64,000 nucleotides of DNA, from positions 38,968 to 102,967 of the forward strand of contig DASREM010000045.1 in assembly GCA_035652095.1 (NCBI GenBank), written 5' to 3'. Made by a program: the position numbers and the translations under genes. How positions within the stretch are numbered: the first letter of the stretch is position 1; every line of letters starts with the position of its first letter. Shown here piece by piece: positions 43,121 through 51,335 of this stretch. The notes under the pieces are model-generated. The model saw only the letters and a program-made list of their open reading frames with translations, did not search any database and was not told the DNA's origin. The stretch comes from DASREM01 sp035652095 (GTDB lineage Bacteria > Acidobacteriota > Terriglobia > Terriglobales > Acidobacteriaceae).

Positions 43121-44626
43121 ATGATTCATTTCCCAGTTCCAGAAGCTCTCACCTTTGACGACGTGTTGCTGCTGCCGGCGCGCTCCGACGTGGTACCGGC
43201 GCAAGCGAACACGCAGACCCGGCTGACGCGAAACATCCGCCTGAACATTCCGATCATCAGCGCGGCCATGGACACGGTGACCGAGTCCCACATGGCGATC
43301 GCCATGGCGCAGCAAGGAGGGATGGGCATCATTCATCGCAATCTTTCGATTGAGCAGCAGGCCAACGAGGTGGACAAGGTGAAGCGGTCGGAGAGCGGAA
43401 TGATTGTGGATCCGGTCACCATGTCGCCCGATGCCAAGGTTTCGGACGCGCTGGAAGTGATGCGGCAATTCAAAATTTCGGGCGTTCCGATCACCAAGAA
43501 CCAGAGACTGGTCGGCATTCTCACCAACCGCGATCTCCGATTCGAGACCCGTTTTGATATTCCGATTCACAAGGTGATGACCAAGGACAACCTCATCACG
43601 GTGCCGGTAGGGACCACCCTGGAAGAAGCAGAAAAAATTCTGCACGAACACCGGGTCGAGAAATTGCTCGTGGTGGATGATAAGTACAACCTGAAGGGCC
43701 TGATCACGGTCAAGGACATCCAGAAGAAATTGAAGTATCCGAACGCGGCCAAGGATTCGCATGGAAGGTTGCGAGTCGCTGCCGCGATCGGTGCGACGGG
43801 AGATTTCTTTGAACGCGCCCAGGAACTGGTTCGCGCGAAGGTCGATCTGCTGGCCATTGACAGCGCGCATGGTCACTCCACCCGGGTGATCGATTCGGTT
43901 AAACAGATCAAGTCCAAGCTTCCGGAAGTGGACCTGATCGCCGGCAACGTGGCTACCTTCGATGGCGCCTGCGAGTTGGCCCGCGCCGGGGTAGACGCGA
44001 TCAAGGTGGGGATCGGCCCGGGATCGATTTGTACGACGCGTATTGTCACGGGCGCCGGGGTGCCACAGATCACCGCCATTGCGGAAGCACATCGGGCGAC
44101 CAAGGACAGCGATGTTCCGGTAATTGCGGACGGCGGAATCAAGTATTCCGGAGACATTACCAAGGCCCTGGCTGCTGGAGCTGACGGGGTGATGATCGGA
44201 TCTCTTTTTGCCGGCACCGATGAGAGCCCGGGAGAGCTGATTCTTTATCAGGGCCGCACCTTCAAGTCCTACCGGGGCATGGGATCGCTGGGCGCGATGG
44301 CGGCCGGATCGAGTGAACGCTATTTCCAGAACAGCGATGGCGACGCTTCAACGGCGATGCCCGTGCTCGGCGAAGACAACAACCGGCTGGCGAAGCTGGT
44401 TCCGGAAGGCATCGAAGGACGCGTTCCCTACCGGGGCAGCGTGGCCATGATCGTTCATCAGATGGTGGGTGGATTGAAATCGGGGATGGGATATTGCGGC
44501 TGCGCGACGATTGAAGATTTGAAGCAGAAGACCCGTTTTGTTCGTATCAGCGGCGCCGGCTTGCGCGAGAGCCATGTACACGATGTGATGATCACCCGCG
44601 AAGCCCCGAACTACGCGGCGGAATAG
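43121..44626 (+). CDS. guaB: Inosine-5'-monophosphate dehydrogenase
   Basis: 501 residues. It oxidises IMP to XMP with NAD, the first dedicated step of GMP synthesis; cytoplasmic tetramer. The catalytic loop is GIGPGSICTTRIVTGAGVPQ with the active Cys. Two CBS domains (about 95-210) are inserted in the barrel. The substrate-binding parts DTVTESHMAIAMAQQGGMGI, ADGGIKYSGDITKALAAGA and the flap YRGMGSLGAM are conserved. Confidence 0.98.
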   Translation: MIHFPVPEALTFDDVLLLPARSDVVPAQANTQTRLTRNIRLNIPIISAAMDTVTESHMAIAMAQQGGMGIIHRNLSIEQQANEVDKVKRSESGMIVDPVTMSPDAKVSDALEVMRQFKISGVPITKNQRLVGILTNRDLRFETRFDIPIHKVMTKDNLITVPVGTTLEEAEKILHEHRVEKLLVVDDKYNLKGLITVKDIQKKLKYPNAAKDSHGRLRVAAAIGATGDFFERAQELVRAKVDLLAIDSAHGHSTRVIDSVKQIKSKLPEVDLIAGNVATFDGACELARAGVDAIKVGIGPGSICTTRIVTGAGVPQITAIAEAHRATKDSDVPVIADGGIKYSGDITKALAAGADGVMIGSLFAGTDESPGELILYQGRTFKSYRGMGSLGAMAAGSSERYFQNSDGDASTAMPVLGEDNNRLAKLVPEGIEGRVPYRGSVAMIVHQMVGGLKSGMGYCGCATIEDLKQKTRFVRISGAGLRESHVHDVMITREAPNYAAE

Positions 44627-44728
44627 ACCCGATGGGACCAGTCCGGACATGCCCCAACGTACCGCTGACGCAACGGCGCCTGGCATTTATGGTTACCAAG
44701 CACGCATGGTGAACTCTTTCTGGAAGTT

Positions 44729-45217
44729 TTGCCGTTGACACCCGCGAACAAACACATATGGAAGGCCTGGATTGCCGCCATCCTCTGGCTGACGGTAATC
44801 TTCTTTGAATCGAGCGACTGGATGTCGTTCTCCAATACCAGCCGTATCCTGTATCCGCTCCTGCATTGGCTGACGGGAGTGGATGCGGTGCAGTTCGTGG
44901 AATGGAATTTCTATATCCGCAAGGTCGGACATTTTTGCGGATATTTTGCGCTGAGCTGGCTGCTGTTCCGGGCTTGGCGAGCGACGCTTCCCGCCCTGAG
45001 CTCATTGAAGTGGTCGGGCCGGTGGGCCGCGATCGCGTTTGTTATGACTGCCTTGGTGGCAACTCTCGACGAATGGCACCAGATGTATCTGCCGTCACGG
45101 ACCGGGACAATTCACGATGTGGTGTTGGATAGCACCGGCGCTTTGAGCGCGCAACTCCTGCTTTTTATCTGGCTTTGGTTACGGGCAAACCCGCCGTCGG
45201 TGGTCCGCTCGGCTTAG
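44729..45217 (+). CDS. VanZ-like membrane protein
   Basis: 162 residues with four or five membrane spans and the VanZ-family features KVGHFCGYFALSWLLFRAW and ATLDEWHQMYLPSRTGTIHDVVLDSTGA (the acidic and His residues of the second block are diagnostic). It starts with TTG after a purine-rich TGGAAG. The function is not known; VanZ itself gives low-level teicoplanin resistance. Its 3' end faces a small anchored-protein gene. Confidence 0.85.
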   Translation: MPLTPANKHIWKAWIAAILWLTVIFFESSDWMSFSNTSRILYPLLHWLTGVDAVQFVEWNFYIRKVGHFCGYFALSWLLFRAWRATLPALSSLKWSGRWAAIAFVMTALVATLDEWHQMYLPSRTGTIHDVVLDSTGALSAQLLLFIWLWLRANPPSVVRSA

Positions 45218-45232
45218 CACGGCGCGCGGAAG

Positions 45233-45721
45233 TCAGTACATCGCGTCATACTTGGTGACCACCCACTCACCCTCTTTATTTTCCAGAGTGACGGTAAACA
45301 GTTCTTTGTAGGTCCCACTCTGCCCAGCATTGCGGCGCTTGCCCCGATAGCGCAGGATGCGCAGGGGCGGCGAGTCCTCCCACTCCGCCAGGTCCCAGGA
45401 AACCAGCGGATGTTGTGCTTCCGAGTCGCACAACAGCTGCGCATATTTCTTGCGGTAGTCCTTCTCCCACTCGGCAAGTTCATCGTGACATTGGCCATCG
45501 CGCATTCCGCGAATGAACTTGTTGGCCACGCGTTCCGAGGCTCGATCACGCAACGGATTCAGGGAAATTGAATTAGGAACTCCCGAGAGGGGATCACGGT
45601 CTTCCGACCGGGACAGCACCGGCGGCTGGTTGTTGAGCCATACCAGGTAGCCAAGGAACACGAGGACGATCAGCATTCCCGAGCCTGCGGCTATGGCAAT
45701 TTGTGTGCGGTCGGACTCCAT
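45233..45721 (-). CDS. Membrane-anchored protein of unknown function
   Basis: 162 residues: one N-terminal membrane span (IAIAAGSGMLIVLVFLGYLVWL) and a soluble domain with a charged helix (DELAEWEKDYRKKYAQLLC) and then strands (LRILRYRGKRRN; YKELFTVTLENKEGEWVVTKYDAMY), similar in outline to SnoaL/DUF4878-like folds. No family can be named with confidence. Confidence 0.6.
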   Translation of the reverse strand: MESDRTQIAIAAGSGMLIVLVFLGYLVWLNNQPPVLSRSEDRDPLSGVPNSISLNPLRDRASERVANKFIRGMRDGQCHDELAEWEKDYRKKYAQLLCDSEAQHPLVSWDLAEWEDSPPLRILRYRGKRRNAGQSGTYKELFTVTLENKEGEWVVTKYDAMY

Positions 45722-45809
45722 GGCTCTCGCGTCAGTGTAGCGCGGGGAACCAAGGGAACAAGATTACCAGGGTCAGCGCGAGAGGACATGTACTGATGAC
45801 GCTTACCCC

Positions 45810-46547
45810 TCATTTAGGGGAGGCAGGGGGCGGCGCAGGAGGCTTCTCGAACTGGTCGTCATTGAGAGCAGGATTGACCTCGATCTTATCGAAGACGATC
45901 TTCTGCCTGACCTCGGAGCCAACGGTTTTCGTATCAATCGTGAAAGGAAACTGGAGACTATTGACGGCCTTGTAGTCCCGAAAGTAAGTATCGAACTCGA
46001 CTTCCTTGTCCTCGTTGGTGAGCTTCCCGTTCCACCGGGACTCAAGAAATGAAGATACATCGATGTTTTCGTACCGGACTGCGCCATTCTTCAGTGTGAC
46101 CTTTATCTTGTAGGTGTCTTTTCCTTCCACCTGTTCCTTGCCGACCAGTTCAACCGTGTTTCCTTTGGCTTTGTAGTCGATCAGAGGCTTGTCAAAGTCA
46201 GCTTGTTCGGCGATCAAACTCATCTCTTCCGCCGACAGGTCCCGTGGCGCCGCATCTCCGGCAAAGGGATTCAGCGACCAACCTTCGTGTCCATTGGTGG
46301 CGCGAAGCATTGTCTTGCCGTTCATGACGAGTTCCTGGCGAAATTTTCCGGGACGCTTCCACTCGGCAATGAGCTTGCCGGAATCCCCTCCTCCGAACGA
46401 AATGGTCCCTTGCATTCGCAGCGTCTGCACCGACTTGATCTTATCCAGGCCACCGCGGGCAGAGATGGCTTTGCTGACGAGGTCCTCCGCGGTCTGAGCA
46501 AACCCAAGAGTGGAGAGTAAAAAGGTGAGAAAGAAAAGGCGCTTCAT
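45810..46547 (-). CDS. Secreted LolA-like outer-membrane lipoprotein-sorting protein
   Basis: About 245 residues from the ATG at 46547, with AGGAG in front and a clean signal peptide (MKRLFFLTFLLSTLGFAQ). The mature part reads like a LolA-type fold (SKAISARGGLDKIKSVQTLRMQG; PGKFRQELVMNGKTMLRATNG; KDTYKIKVTLKNGAVRYENID; LESRWNGKLTNEDKEVEFDTYFRDY), ending with a Pro-rich tail. The longer frame to 46664 crosses the rplQ terminator and is not used. Confidence 0.82.
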   Translation of the reverse strand: MKRLFFLTFLLSTLGFAQTAEDLVSKAISARGGLDKIKSVQTLRMQGTISFGGGDSGKLIAEWKRPGKFRQELVMNGKTMLRATNGHEGWSLNPFAGDAAPRDLSAEEMSLIAEQADFDKPLIDYKAKGNTVELVGKEQVEGKDTYKIKVTLKNGAVRYENIDVSSFLESRWNGKLTNEDKEVEFDTYFRDYKAVNSLQFPFTIDTKTVGSEVRQKIVFDKIEVNPALNDDQFEKPPAPPPASPK

Positions 46548-46621
46548 GAGGACTTGCTCCTGGAACGAGAACGAGACTACACGCCGCACAATAGCGGTGC
46601 AAGGCTGAGAAACTTCTGGGC

Positions 46622-46656
46622 AAAAAAAAGAGAGCGCGGACCCAAGGGCCGCGCTC
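46622..46656 (-). terminator. Terminator of the ribosomal protein operon
   Basis: Strong GC-rich stem (GAGCGCGG / CCGCGCTC with most of the middle also paired) at 46632-46656, followed on the minus strand by eight T residues. It comes 20 bases after the rplQ stop and ends the whole S10-spc-alpha block. Confidence 0.9.
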
Positions 46657-46676
46657 AATACCATTAACGGCTTGGG

Positions 46677-47174
46677 TTATTCCTTCTTCTCGTCCGGTTC
46701 AGCGGCTTCGCTGACAGGTGGATTCTGCGCTTCCGCTTCTTCCATCGCCTTGCGAGCTTCGGCAGCACGCTTGGCGCGGGCTTCGGCGCGTTTTTGACGC
46801 TTCTCGTCGAGCACCTGCTCGCTTCCGAGCAATTCGACGAAAGCCTTATCGGCGCCGTCGCCTTTCTGAAATCCAGTGCGCACGATCCGGAGATAGCCGC
46901 CGTTACGGTCTCCGAAGCGTGGTCCGATGGTGTCAAACAACTTGTCCACGGCTTCGCTGGTCATCAGGTAGGCGGCAGCCAGGCGACGAGCAGACAAATC
47001 CCCGCGCTTGCCGAGGGTGATCATCTTCTCGACATTGGGACGCATGGCTTTGGCCTTGGGGATGGTGGTCTCGATTCGCTCCTCGACGATCAGCGACGTG
47101 ACCAGGTTGCGCAGCAGCGAGCGGCGATGCGCTGTATTCCGTCCTAATTTCCATCCTGCTACTTTGTGACGCAT
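46677..47174 (-). CDS. rplQ: 50S ribosomal protein L17
   Basis: 165 residues. Core MRHKVAGWKLGRNTAHRRSL, RNLVTSLIVEERIETTIPKAK and the end DRNGGYLRIVRTGFQKGD are standard. The C-terminal extension of about 40 charged residues (Lys/Ala/Glu-rich) is not part of the family core. Last gene of the alpha operon. Confidence 0.98.
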   Translation of the reverse strand: MRHKVAGWKLGRNTAHRRSLLRNLVTSLIVEERIETTIPKAKAMRPNVEKMITLGKRGDLSARRLAAAYLMTSEAVDKLFDTIGPRFGDRNGGYLRIVRTGFQKGDGADKAFVELLGSEQVLDEKRQKRAEARAKRAAEARKAMEEAEAQNPPVSEAAEPDEKKE

Positions 47175-47245
47175 GGGAAAACCTCAGTTCTCAGATCTGG
47201 GTTCAGCAAAATAAAACGGCGCGGGAGTGATCCCGCGCCTGCAAA

Positions 47246-48280
47246 TCACAGGTCGTTATCGTTGCCGTAGGCCGAGGCCGGAAGCACCTGGTTGGAAGTC
47301 GGTCCGGGGACGGCGTTACCGTGCTCGTCGATCTTCATACCCAGGCTCAGACCCATCGTGGCCAGAATTTCTTTGATTTCGTTCAACGATTTGCGGCCGA
47401 AGTTTTTTGTCTTCAGCATCTCGGCTTCGGTCTTCTGGACCAACTCGCCGATGGTCTGGATGTTCGCGTTCTTCAGGCAGTTGTAGCTGCGGACCGAAAG
47501 CTCAAGCTCCTCGACCGAGCGGTTGAGATTTTCGTTCTTGATCTCAGGCTTGCGCTCGTCGGTAGAGGTGGAAGTCTCGATATCTTCTTCGAAGTTGATG
47601 AAGATATTCATGTGGTCCTTCAGCAGCTTTGCCGCCAGGCCGATCGAATCAGCTGGGGTAATGGAGCCGTTGGTCCAGACTTCGAGGGTGAGCTTGTCGT
47701 AATCGGTGATCTGACCGAGACGGGCAGCTTCTACCGTGTAGTTGCACTTGCGTACCGGGGAATGCACGGAATCGATGGGAATGAATCCGATGCCAAGGTC
47801 CTCGTCGAAGTTCTTGTCGGCGGAGACATAGCCGCGGCCGCGCTTTAAGCGCATTTCCATGTCGAGCTTGCCGCCTTCGCTGACGGTGGCAATATAGACA
47901 TCTTTATCCAGCACTTCGACGTCGGCGTCGGCCTCGATCATGCCCGAGGTGACAACACCGGGCTGGTCGGCGCGAAGATAGATCGCCTTCGGCGCATCAC
48001 CCGCAAGCTTGAACGGAATCTGCTTCAAGTTGAGGATGATGTCGGTTGCATCTTCGACGACTCCAGGGATGGACTGGAACTCGTGCAGCACGCCTTCGAT
48101 CTTGACGGCGGTGACTGCCGCTCCCTCGATCGAGGAGAGCATGACGCGGCGAAGCGCATTGCCGATGGTGGTCCCGAATCCGCGCTCAAATGGCTGAGCC
48201 CAGAAAATTCCGTACTTATCGTTGAGGGTCGAGGTATCGACCGCAAGGCGTTTTGGTTTCTGAAAACCCTTCCAAAGCAT
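47246..48280 (-). CDS. rpoA: DNA-directed RNA polymerase subunit alpha
   Basis: 344 residues. The N-terminal domain (FERGFGTTIGNALRRVMLSSIEG; KIEGVLHEFQSIPGVVEDATDIIL) forms the dimer and holds beta and beta'. The C-terminal domain (ELELSVRSYNCLKNANIQTIGEL; GRKSLNEIKEIL) binds UP elements and regulators. Usual place between rpsD and rplQ. Confidence 0.99.
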   Translation of the reverse strand: MLWKGFQKPKRLAVDTSTLNDKYGIFWAQPFERGFGTTIGNALRRVMLSSIEGAAVTAVKIEGVLHEFQSIPGVVEDATDIILNLKQIPFKLAGDAPKAIYLRADQPGVVTSGMIEADADVEVLDKDVYIATVSEGGKLDMEMRLKRGRGYVSADKNFDEDLGIGFIPIDSVHSPVRKCNYTVEAARLGQITDYDKLTLEVWTNGSITPADSIGLAAKLLKDHMNIFINFEEDIETSTSTDERKPEIKNENLNRSVEELELSVRSYNCLKNANIQTIGELVQKTEAEMLKTKNFGRKSLNEIKEILATMGLSLGMKIDEHGNAVPGPTSNQVLPASAYGNDNDL

Positions 48281-48387
48281 TTGTTTCTCCTTCGGCCATG
48301 TGGCTCAAGGCTGGCTCCCTGAACCGGTCCGGGTTCAGGTCAAGCGCCAGTAAAGGCTGGTCTGGCACGAAATGTGGACCGAAAAAA

Positions 48388-48434
48388 CTGGTCGTTGGTC
48401 TTTGGTCGTTGGCCAAAAACCAAAACCTCCAACG
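48388..48434. repeat. Heptad-word hairpin between rpoA and rpsD
   Basis: Words GTCGTTG, GTCTTTG, GTCGTTG at 48391-48411, followed by GCC and an imperfect inverse (CCAAAAACC, CCAACGA). The hairpin ends next to the rpsD stop codon. Confidence 0.75.
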
Positions 48435-48435
48435 A

Positions 48436-49065
48436 TTATTTGCTGTACAGTTCGACGATCAACTGCTCGTTAACCGGTTGCTGAATATCTTCGCGCTTGG
48501 GCAGGGCACTTACGGTCCCCTTGAATGCTTCGCGATCAATCGTCAGCCAGTTCGGCGCGTTCTGGTGCGAAGCGAATTCCTTCGACTGCTCGAGGATAGC
48601 GAGTTTGCGGCTGCCTTCCTTGATCGAAATCTCTTCACCCACGCTGACCTGGTACGACGGAATGTTCACCTTGCGGCCGTCCACGTGGACGTGGCCATGG
48701 CGGACAAGCTGACGAGCCTGGCGGCGCGACATCCCAAATCCCATGCGGTAGACAACATTGTCCAGGCGACGCTCGAGTTGCTGCAGGAGCATTTCGCCGG
48801 TGACACCCTTTCCCGCGGCGGCCTTCTCGAAGTAATTCCGGAACTGGCCTTCCTGGGTGAAGTAGATGCGCTTGGTCTTCTGTTTCTCACGCAATTGCAG
48901 ACCGTAGCCAACGATTTTGGCTTTGCGGTCTTTCCCGTGCTGTCCGGGAGCAAAGTTGCGCTTTTCGATGGGGCACTTATCGCTGAAACACTTTGTGCCC
49001 TTCAGGAATAGTTTCATGCCTTCGCGACGGCAAAGGCGGCAGACTGGATCTGTGTAACGTGCCAA
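48436..49065 (-). CDS. rpsD: 30S ribosomal protein S4
   Basis: 209 residues with the N-terminal zinc-type motif (C9, C12, C26, C31: DPVCRLCRREG and TKCFSDKCP), then the S4 RNA-binding domain (RLDNVVYRMGFGMSRRQARQLVRHGHVHVDG). It binds 16S rRNA first in assembly of the 5' domain. Zinc (C+) form rather than the C- form. Confidence 0.98.
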   Translation of the reverse strand: MARYTDPVCRLCRREGMKLFLKGTKCFSDKCPIEKRNFAPGQHGKDRKAKIVGYGLQLREKQKTKRIYFTQEGQFRNYFEKAAAGKGVTGEMLLQQLERRLDNVVYRMGFGMSRRQARQLVRHGHVHVDGRKVNIPSYQVSVGEEISIKEGSRKLAILEQSKEFASHQNAPNWLTIDREAFKGTVSALPKREDIQQPVNEQLIVELYSK

Positions 49066-49130
49066 GTTTCTTCTCCTTCGTTAAGACCGGTTTACAGGTT
49101 TGGCTCAACCCTTCTTCCCGGACGAAAACA

Positions 49131-49175
49131 ATGTCGTTGGCCGTTGGTCTTTGGTCGTTAGCCAAAACCAAAGCA
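49131..49175. repeat. Heptad-word hairpin between rpsD and rpsK
   Basis: Words GTCGTTG, GCCGTTG, GTCTTTG, GTCGTTA at 49133-49160, then an inverse part (GCCAAAACCAAAGC). It is close to identical with the element at 48388-48434. Confidence 0.75.
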
Positions 49176-49186
49176 CCACGGCGGGT

Positions 49187-49615
49187 TTACACTCTGCGTC
49201 TCTTCGGCGGACGGCACCCGTTGTGCGGAATTGGCGTCGTATCGCGGATCGAGCGCACTTCGATGCCCGCGGCCGACAGCGCACGAATCGCGGACTCACG
49301 TCCCGATCCCGGGCCGCTGACCCGAACTTCAACGGTGCGGACCCCGTGGTCGCGCGCCATGTTGGCGGCGTTCATCGCAGCCTGCTGCGCGGCGAAGGGA
49401 GTTCCCTTACGCGATCCACGGAAACCCAGCGAACCGGAACTTTTCCAGGACAGCACGTTCCCGGCAGGATCGGAGATGGTCACGATCGTGTTGTTGAACG
49501 ATGCCTGAATGTGCGCCACGCCGTAGGGCACGTGTTTACGTTCCTTCTTCTTGAACGTCTTCTTCTTGCCTTTTTTGTCGGGCGCTCCCGCGCCGGCTGC
49601 TGCTGGTTTTGCCAT
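49187..49615 (-). CDS. rpsK: 30S ribosomal protein S11
   Basis: 142 residues from the ATG at 49615. The N-terminus (MAKPAAAGAGAPDKKGKKKT) is an Ala/Lys extension; the core GVAHIQASFNNTIVTISDPAGN and IPHNGCRPPKRRRV are typical. Part of the 30S platform. Confidence 0.98.
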   Translation of the reverse strand: MAKPAAAGAGAPDKKGKKKTFKKKERKHVPYGVAHIQASFNNTIVTISDPAGNVLSWKSSGSLGFRGSRKGTPFAAQQAAMNAANMARDHGVRTVEVRVSGPGSGRESAIRALSAAGIEVRSIRDTTPIPHNGCRPPKRRRV

Positions 49616-49634
49616 GGAGTATGTCCTTTGTAGC

Positions 49635-49653
49635 CGTTGGTCAAGGACCAACG
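49635..49653. repeat. Short hairpin with the GTTGGTC word, between rpsK and rpsM
   Basis: Perfect 8-bp stem CGTTGGTC / GACCAACG around AAG. It uses the same word as the larger heptad arrays and may be a reduced copy. Confidence 0.6.
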
Positions 49654-49659
49654 ACGTTC

Positions 49660-50046
49660 TTAAGTCTTTGCCGTAGCCTTTTTCTTGGTCGCGACTGTTC
49701 CCTTGCGCGGGCCTTTACGGGTACGCGCGTTAGTATGAGTACGTTGTCCGCGAACCGGCAAGTTGCGGCGGTGGCGGTATCCGCGATAGGAGCCGATTTC
49801 GATGAGCCGCTTGATGTTCATCGAAATCTCTTTGCGCAGGTCGCCTTCCACCATACCTTCGCTCTCGATGACCTGGCGGATACGGTTGACCTCGTCTTCG
49901 CCGAGATCCTGAACCTTCTTCATGGGATCGACATTCGCCTGGTCGAGAATGCGACCCGCGCGGGCATTGCCGATGCCGTAAATGTAGGTGAGCGCGATAT
50001 TCGCGTGCTTGTTCCGCGGAAGATCGACGCCAGCAATACGTGCCAT
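49660..50046 (-). CDS. rpsM: 30S ribosomal protein S13
   Basis: 128 residues from the ATG at 50046. Core MARIAGVDLPRNKHANIALT, IYGIGNARAGRIL and the end GQRTHTNARTRKGPRKG are typical; a Lys-rich tail follows. The frame continues upstream but would run into rpmJ. Confidence 0.98.
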   Translation of the reverse strand: MARIAGVDLPRNKHANIALTYIYGIGNARAGRILDQANVDPMKKVQDLGEDEVNRIRQVIESEGMVEGDLRKEISMNIKRLIEIGSYRGYRHRRNLPVRGQRTHTNARTRKGPRKGTVATKKKATAKT

Positions 50047-50087
50047 AGTGTTTCCCTCTGGGCCGGCGGGACGCCGGCTATTTTGCG

Positions 50088-50201
50088 TTATCCTTGCCGC
50101 TGCTTGTGTTTCGAGTTCTGGCAGATCACGCGCACCACCCCACGGCGGTGGATGACCTTGCACTTATCGCAAATCTTCTTCACCGATGCTCGTACCTTCA
50201 T
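50088..50201 (-). CDS. rpmJ: 50S ribosomal protein L36
   Basis: 37 residues (MKVRASVKKICDKCKVIHRR, then GVVRVICQNSKHKQRQG). The zinc ligands C11, C14, C27 and H32 are present, so it is the zinc-binding form. Standard location between infA and rpsM. Confidence 0.97.
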   Translation of the reverse strand: MKVRASVKKICDKCKVIHRRGVVRVICQNSKHKQRQG

Positions 50202-50308
50202 ATGAGTTCTCTCAGTCTTTCAAACCGGCGCCTGCTCCGGCTCTTTAAGCTCTAGCTTTTCTGGGGATCTCTGTTTAGATGATCCTCAGGGCCGTTTCGC
50301 TGCAACTG

Positions 50309-50527
50309 CTATTTGTACCGATACACGATCCGGCCTCTGTTCAAGTCGTAGGGCGAAAGCTCAACCGCTACCTTGTCGCCGGGCAGGATTCTGATGAAAT
50401 TCTTGCGCATCTTGCCGGAAACGTGCGCCAAAACCTGGTGCTTGTTCTCAAGTTCGACCTTAAACATGGCATTGGGCAGGGGTTCGATGACCACTGCCAT
50501 AACTTCAATCGCGTCTTCTTTACTCAT
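50309..50527 (-). CDS. infA: Translation initiation factor IF-1
   Basis: 72-residue OB-fold protein that binds the A site of the 30S subunit. Family blocks are EVMAVVIEPLPNAMFKVELEN, VLAHVSGKMRKNFIRILPGD and VAVELSPYDLNRGRIVYRYK. Confidence 0.98.
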   Translation of the reverse strand: MSKEDAIEVMAVVIEPLPNAMFKVELENKHQVLAHVSGKMRKNFIRILPGDKVAVELSPYDLNRGRIVYRYK

Positions 50528-50539
50528 TCAGTCCTTTTC

Positions 50540-50574
50540 AGTACCGAGTACCAAGTACCGAGTACCGAGTCTTA
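50540..50574. repeat. One-armed heptad array between map and infA
   Basis: Words AGTACCG, AGTACCA, AGTACCG, AGTACCG, AGTCTTA in exact 7-base phase, with no clear inverse arm. The same words, inverted, occur at 63834-63868. Confidence 0.75.
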
Positions 50575-50579
50575 AACCC

Positions 50580-51332
50580 CTACTGCGTCAGGATCATCGG
50601 CCCGTTTTTGGTTACGGCCACGCAATGTTCGAAGTGCGCGCTGTAACTACCGTCTGCGGTGACGGCCGTCCATTTGTCGTCGAGCACCCTGGTGCCGGGC
50701 TTGCCGGAGTTCACCATCGGCTCGATTGCGAGGACCATACCTTCCCGCAATCGCGCTCCGTGTCCGCGGGTGCCGAAGTTCGGAACCTGGGGCTCTTCGT
50801 GCAGCCGGGTGCCAATGCCGTGTCCAACGAATTCGCGGACCACGCTGAAGCCATTGGCTTCCACGTAGTCCTGGACCGCGGCTCCCACGTCTCCGACGGC
50901 GTTGCCGATCCGGGTGGCTTCAATCGCGCGGTACAGGGAAGCCTCGGTCACTTCCAGAAGCTTCTTCAATTCCGGGGTGACAGCCTCACCTACCGGAACC
51001 GTGATGGCGGAATCGCCGTAGTAGCCATCCAGCACCACGCCGCAGTCGATCGAAACAATGTCTCCGGCCTTGAGCACCCGCTTTTCCGAGGGGATGCCGT
51101 GGACGATTTCTTCATTGATCGAGGTGCAAAGCACGCAGGGATAATCGTAGTACCCCTTGAACGCAGGCTTCGCGCCCAGCTCATTCATCTTCTCTTCCGC
51201 CGCACGCTCCAGGTCCATGGTGGAGACTCCGGGGGCAACCAGGCTGCGAAGATGATCGAGCACCTGGCGAACGATGCGGCCGCTATGCCGCATTTTCTCG
51301 ATTTCCGCCGCTGATTTACAGACGATCGCCAT
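50580..51332 (-). CDS. map: Methionine aminopeptidase, type I
   Basis: 250 residues. It removes the N-terminal Met from new proteins. The five metal ligands are visible in SIDCGVVLDGYYGDSA (two Asp), VGHGIGTRLHEEP (His), LAIEPMVN (Glu) and the last Glu in SAHFEHCVAV. No N-terminal zinc extension, so type Ia. Three bases separate it from adk. Confidence 0.97.
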   Translation of the reverse strand: MAIVCKSAAEIEKMRHSGRIVRQVLDHLRSLVAPGVSTMDLERAAEEKMNELGAKPAFKGYYDYPCVLCTSINEEIVHGIPSEKRVLKAGDIVSIDCGVVLDGYYGDSAITVPVGEAVTPELKKLLEVTEASLYRAIEATRIGNAVGDVGAAVQDYVEANGFSVVREFVGHGIGTRLHEEPQVPNFGTRGHGARLREGMVLAIEPMVNSGKPGTRVLDDKWTAVTADGSYSAHFEHCVAVTKNGPMILTQ

Positions 51333-51335
51333 TCC

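Noticed and set aside
46616..46664. N-terminal extension of the LolA-like gene at 45810 through the rplQ terminator
   Set aside because: The added residues come from the terminator stem, while the ATG at 46547 has a ribosome binding site and a signal peptide.
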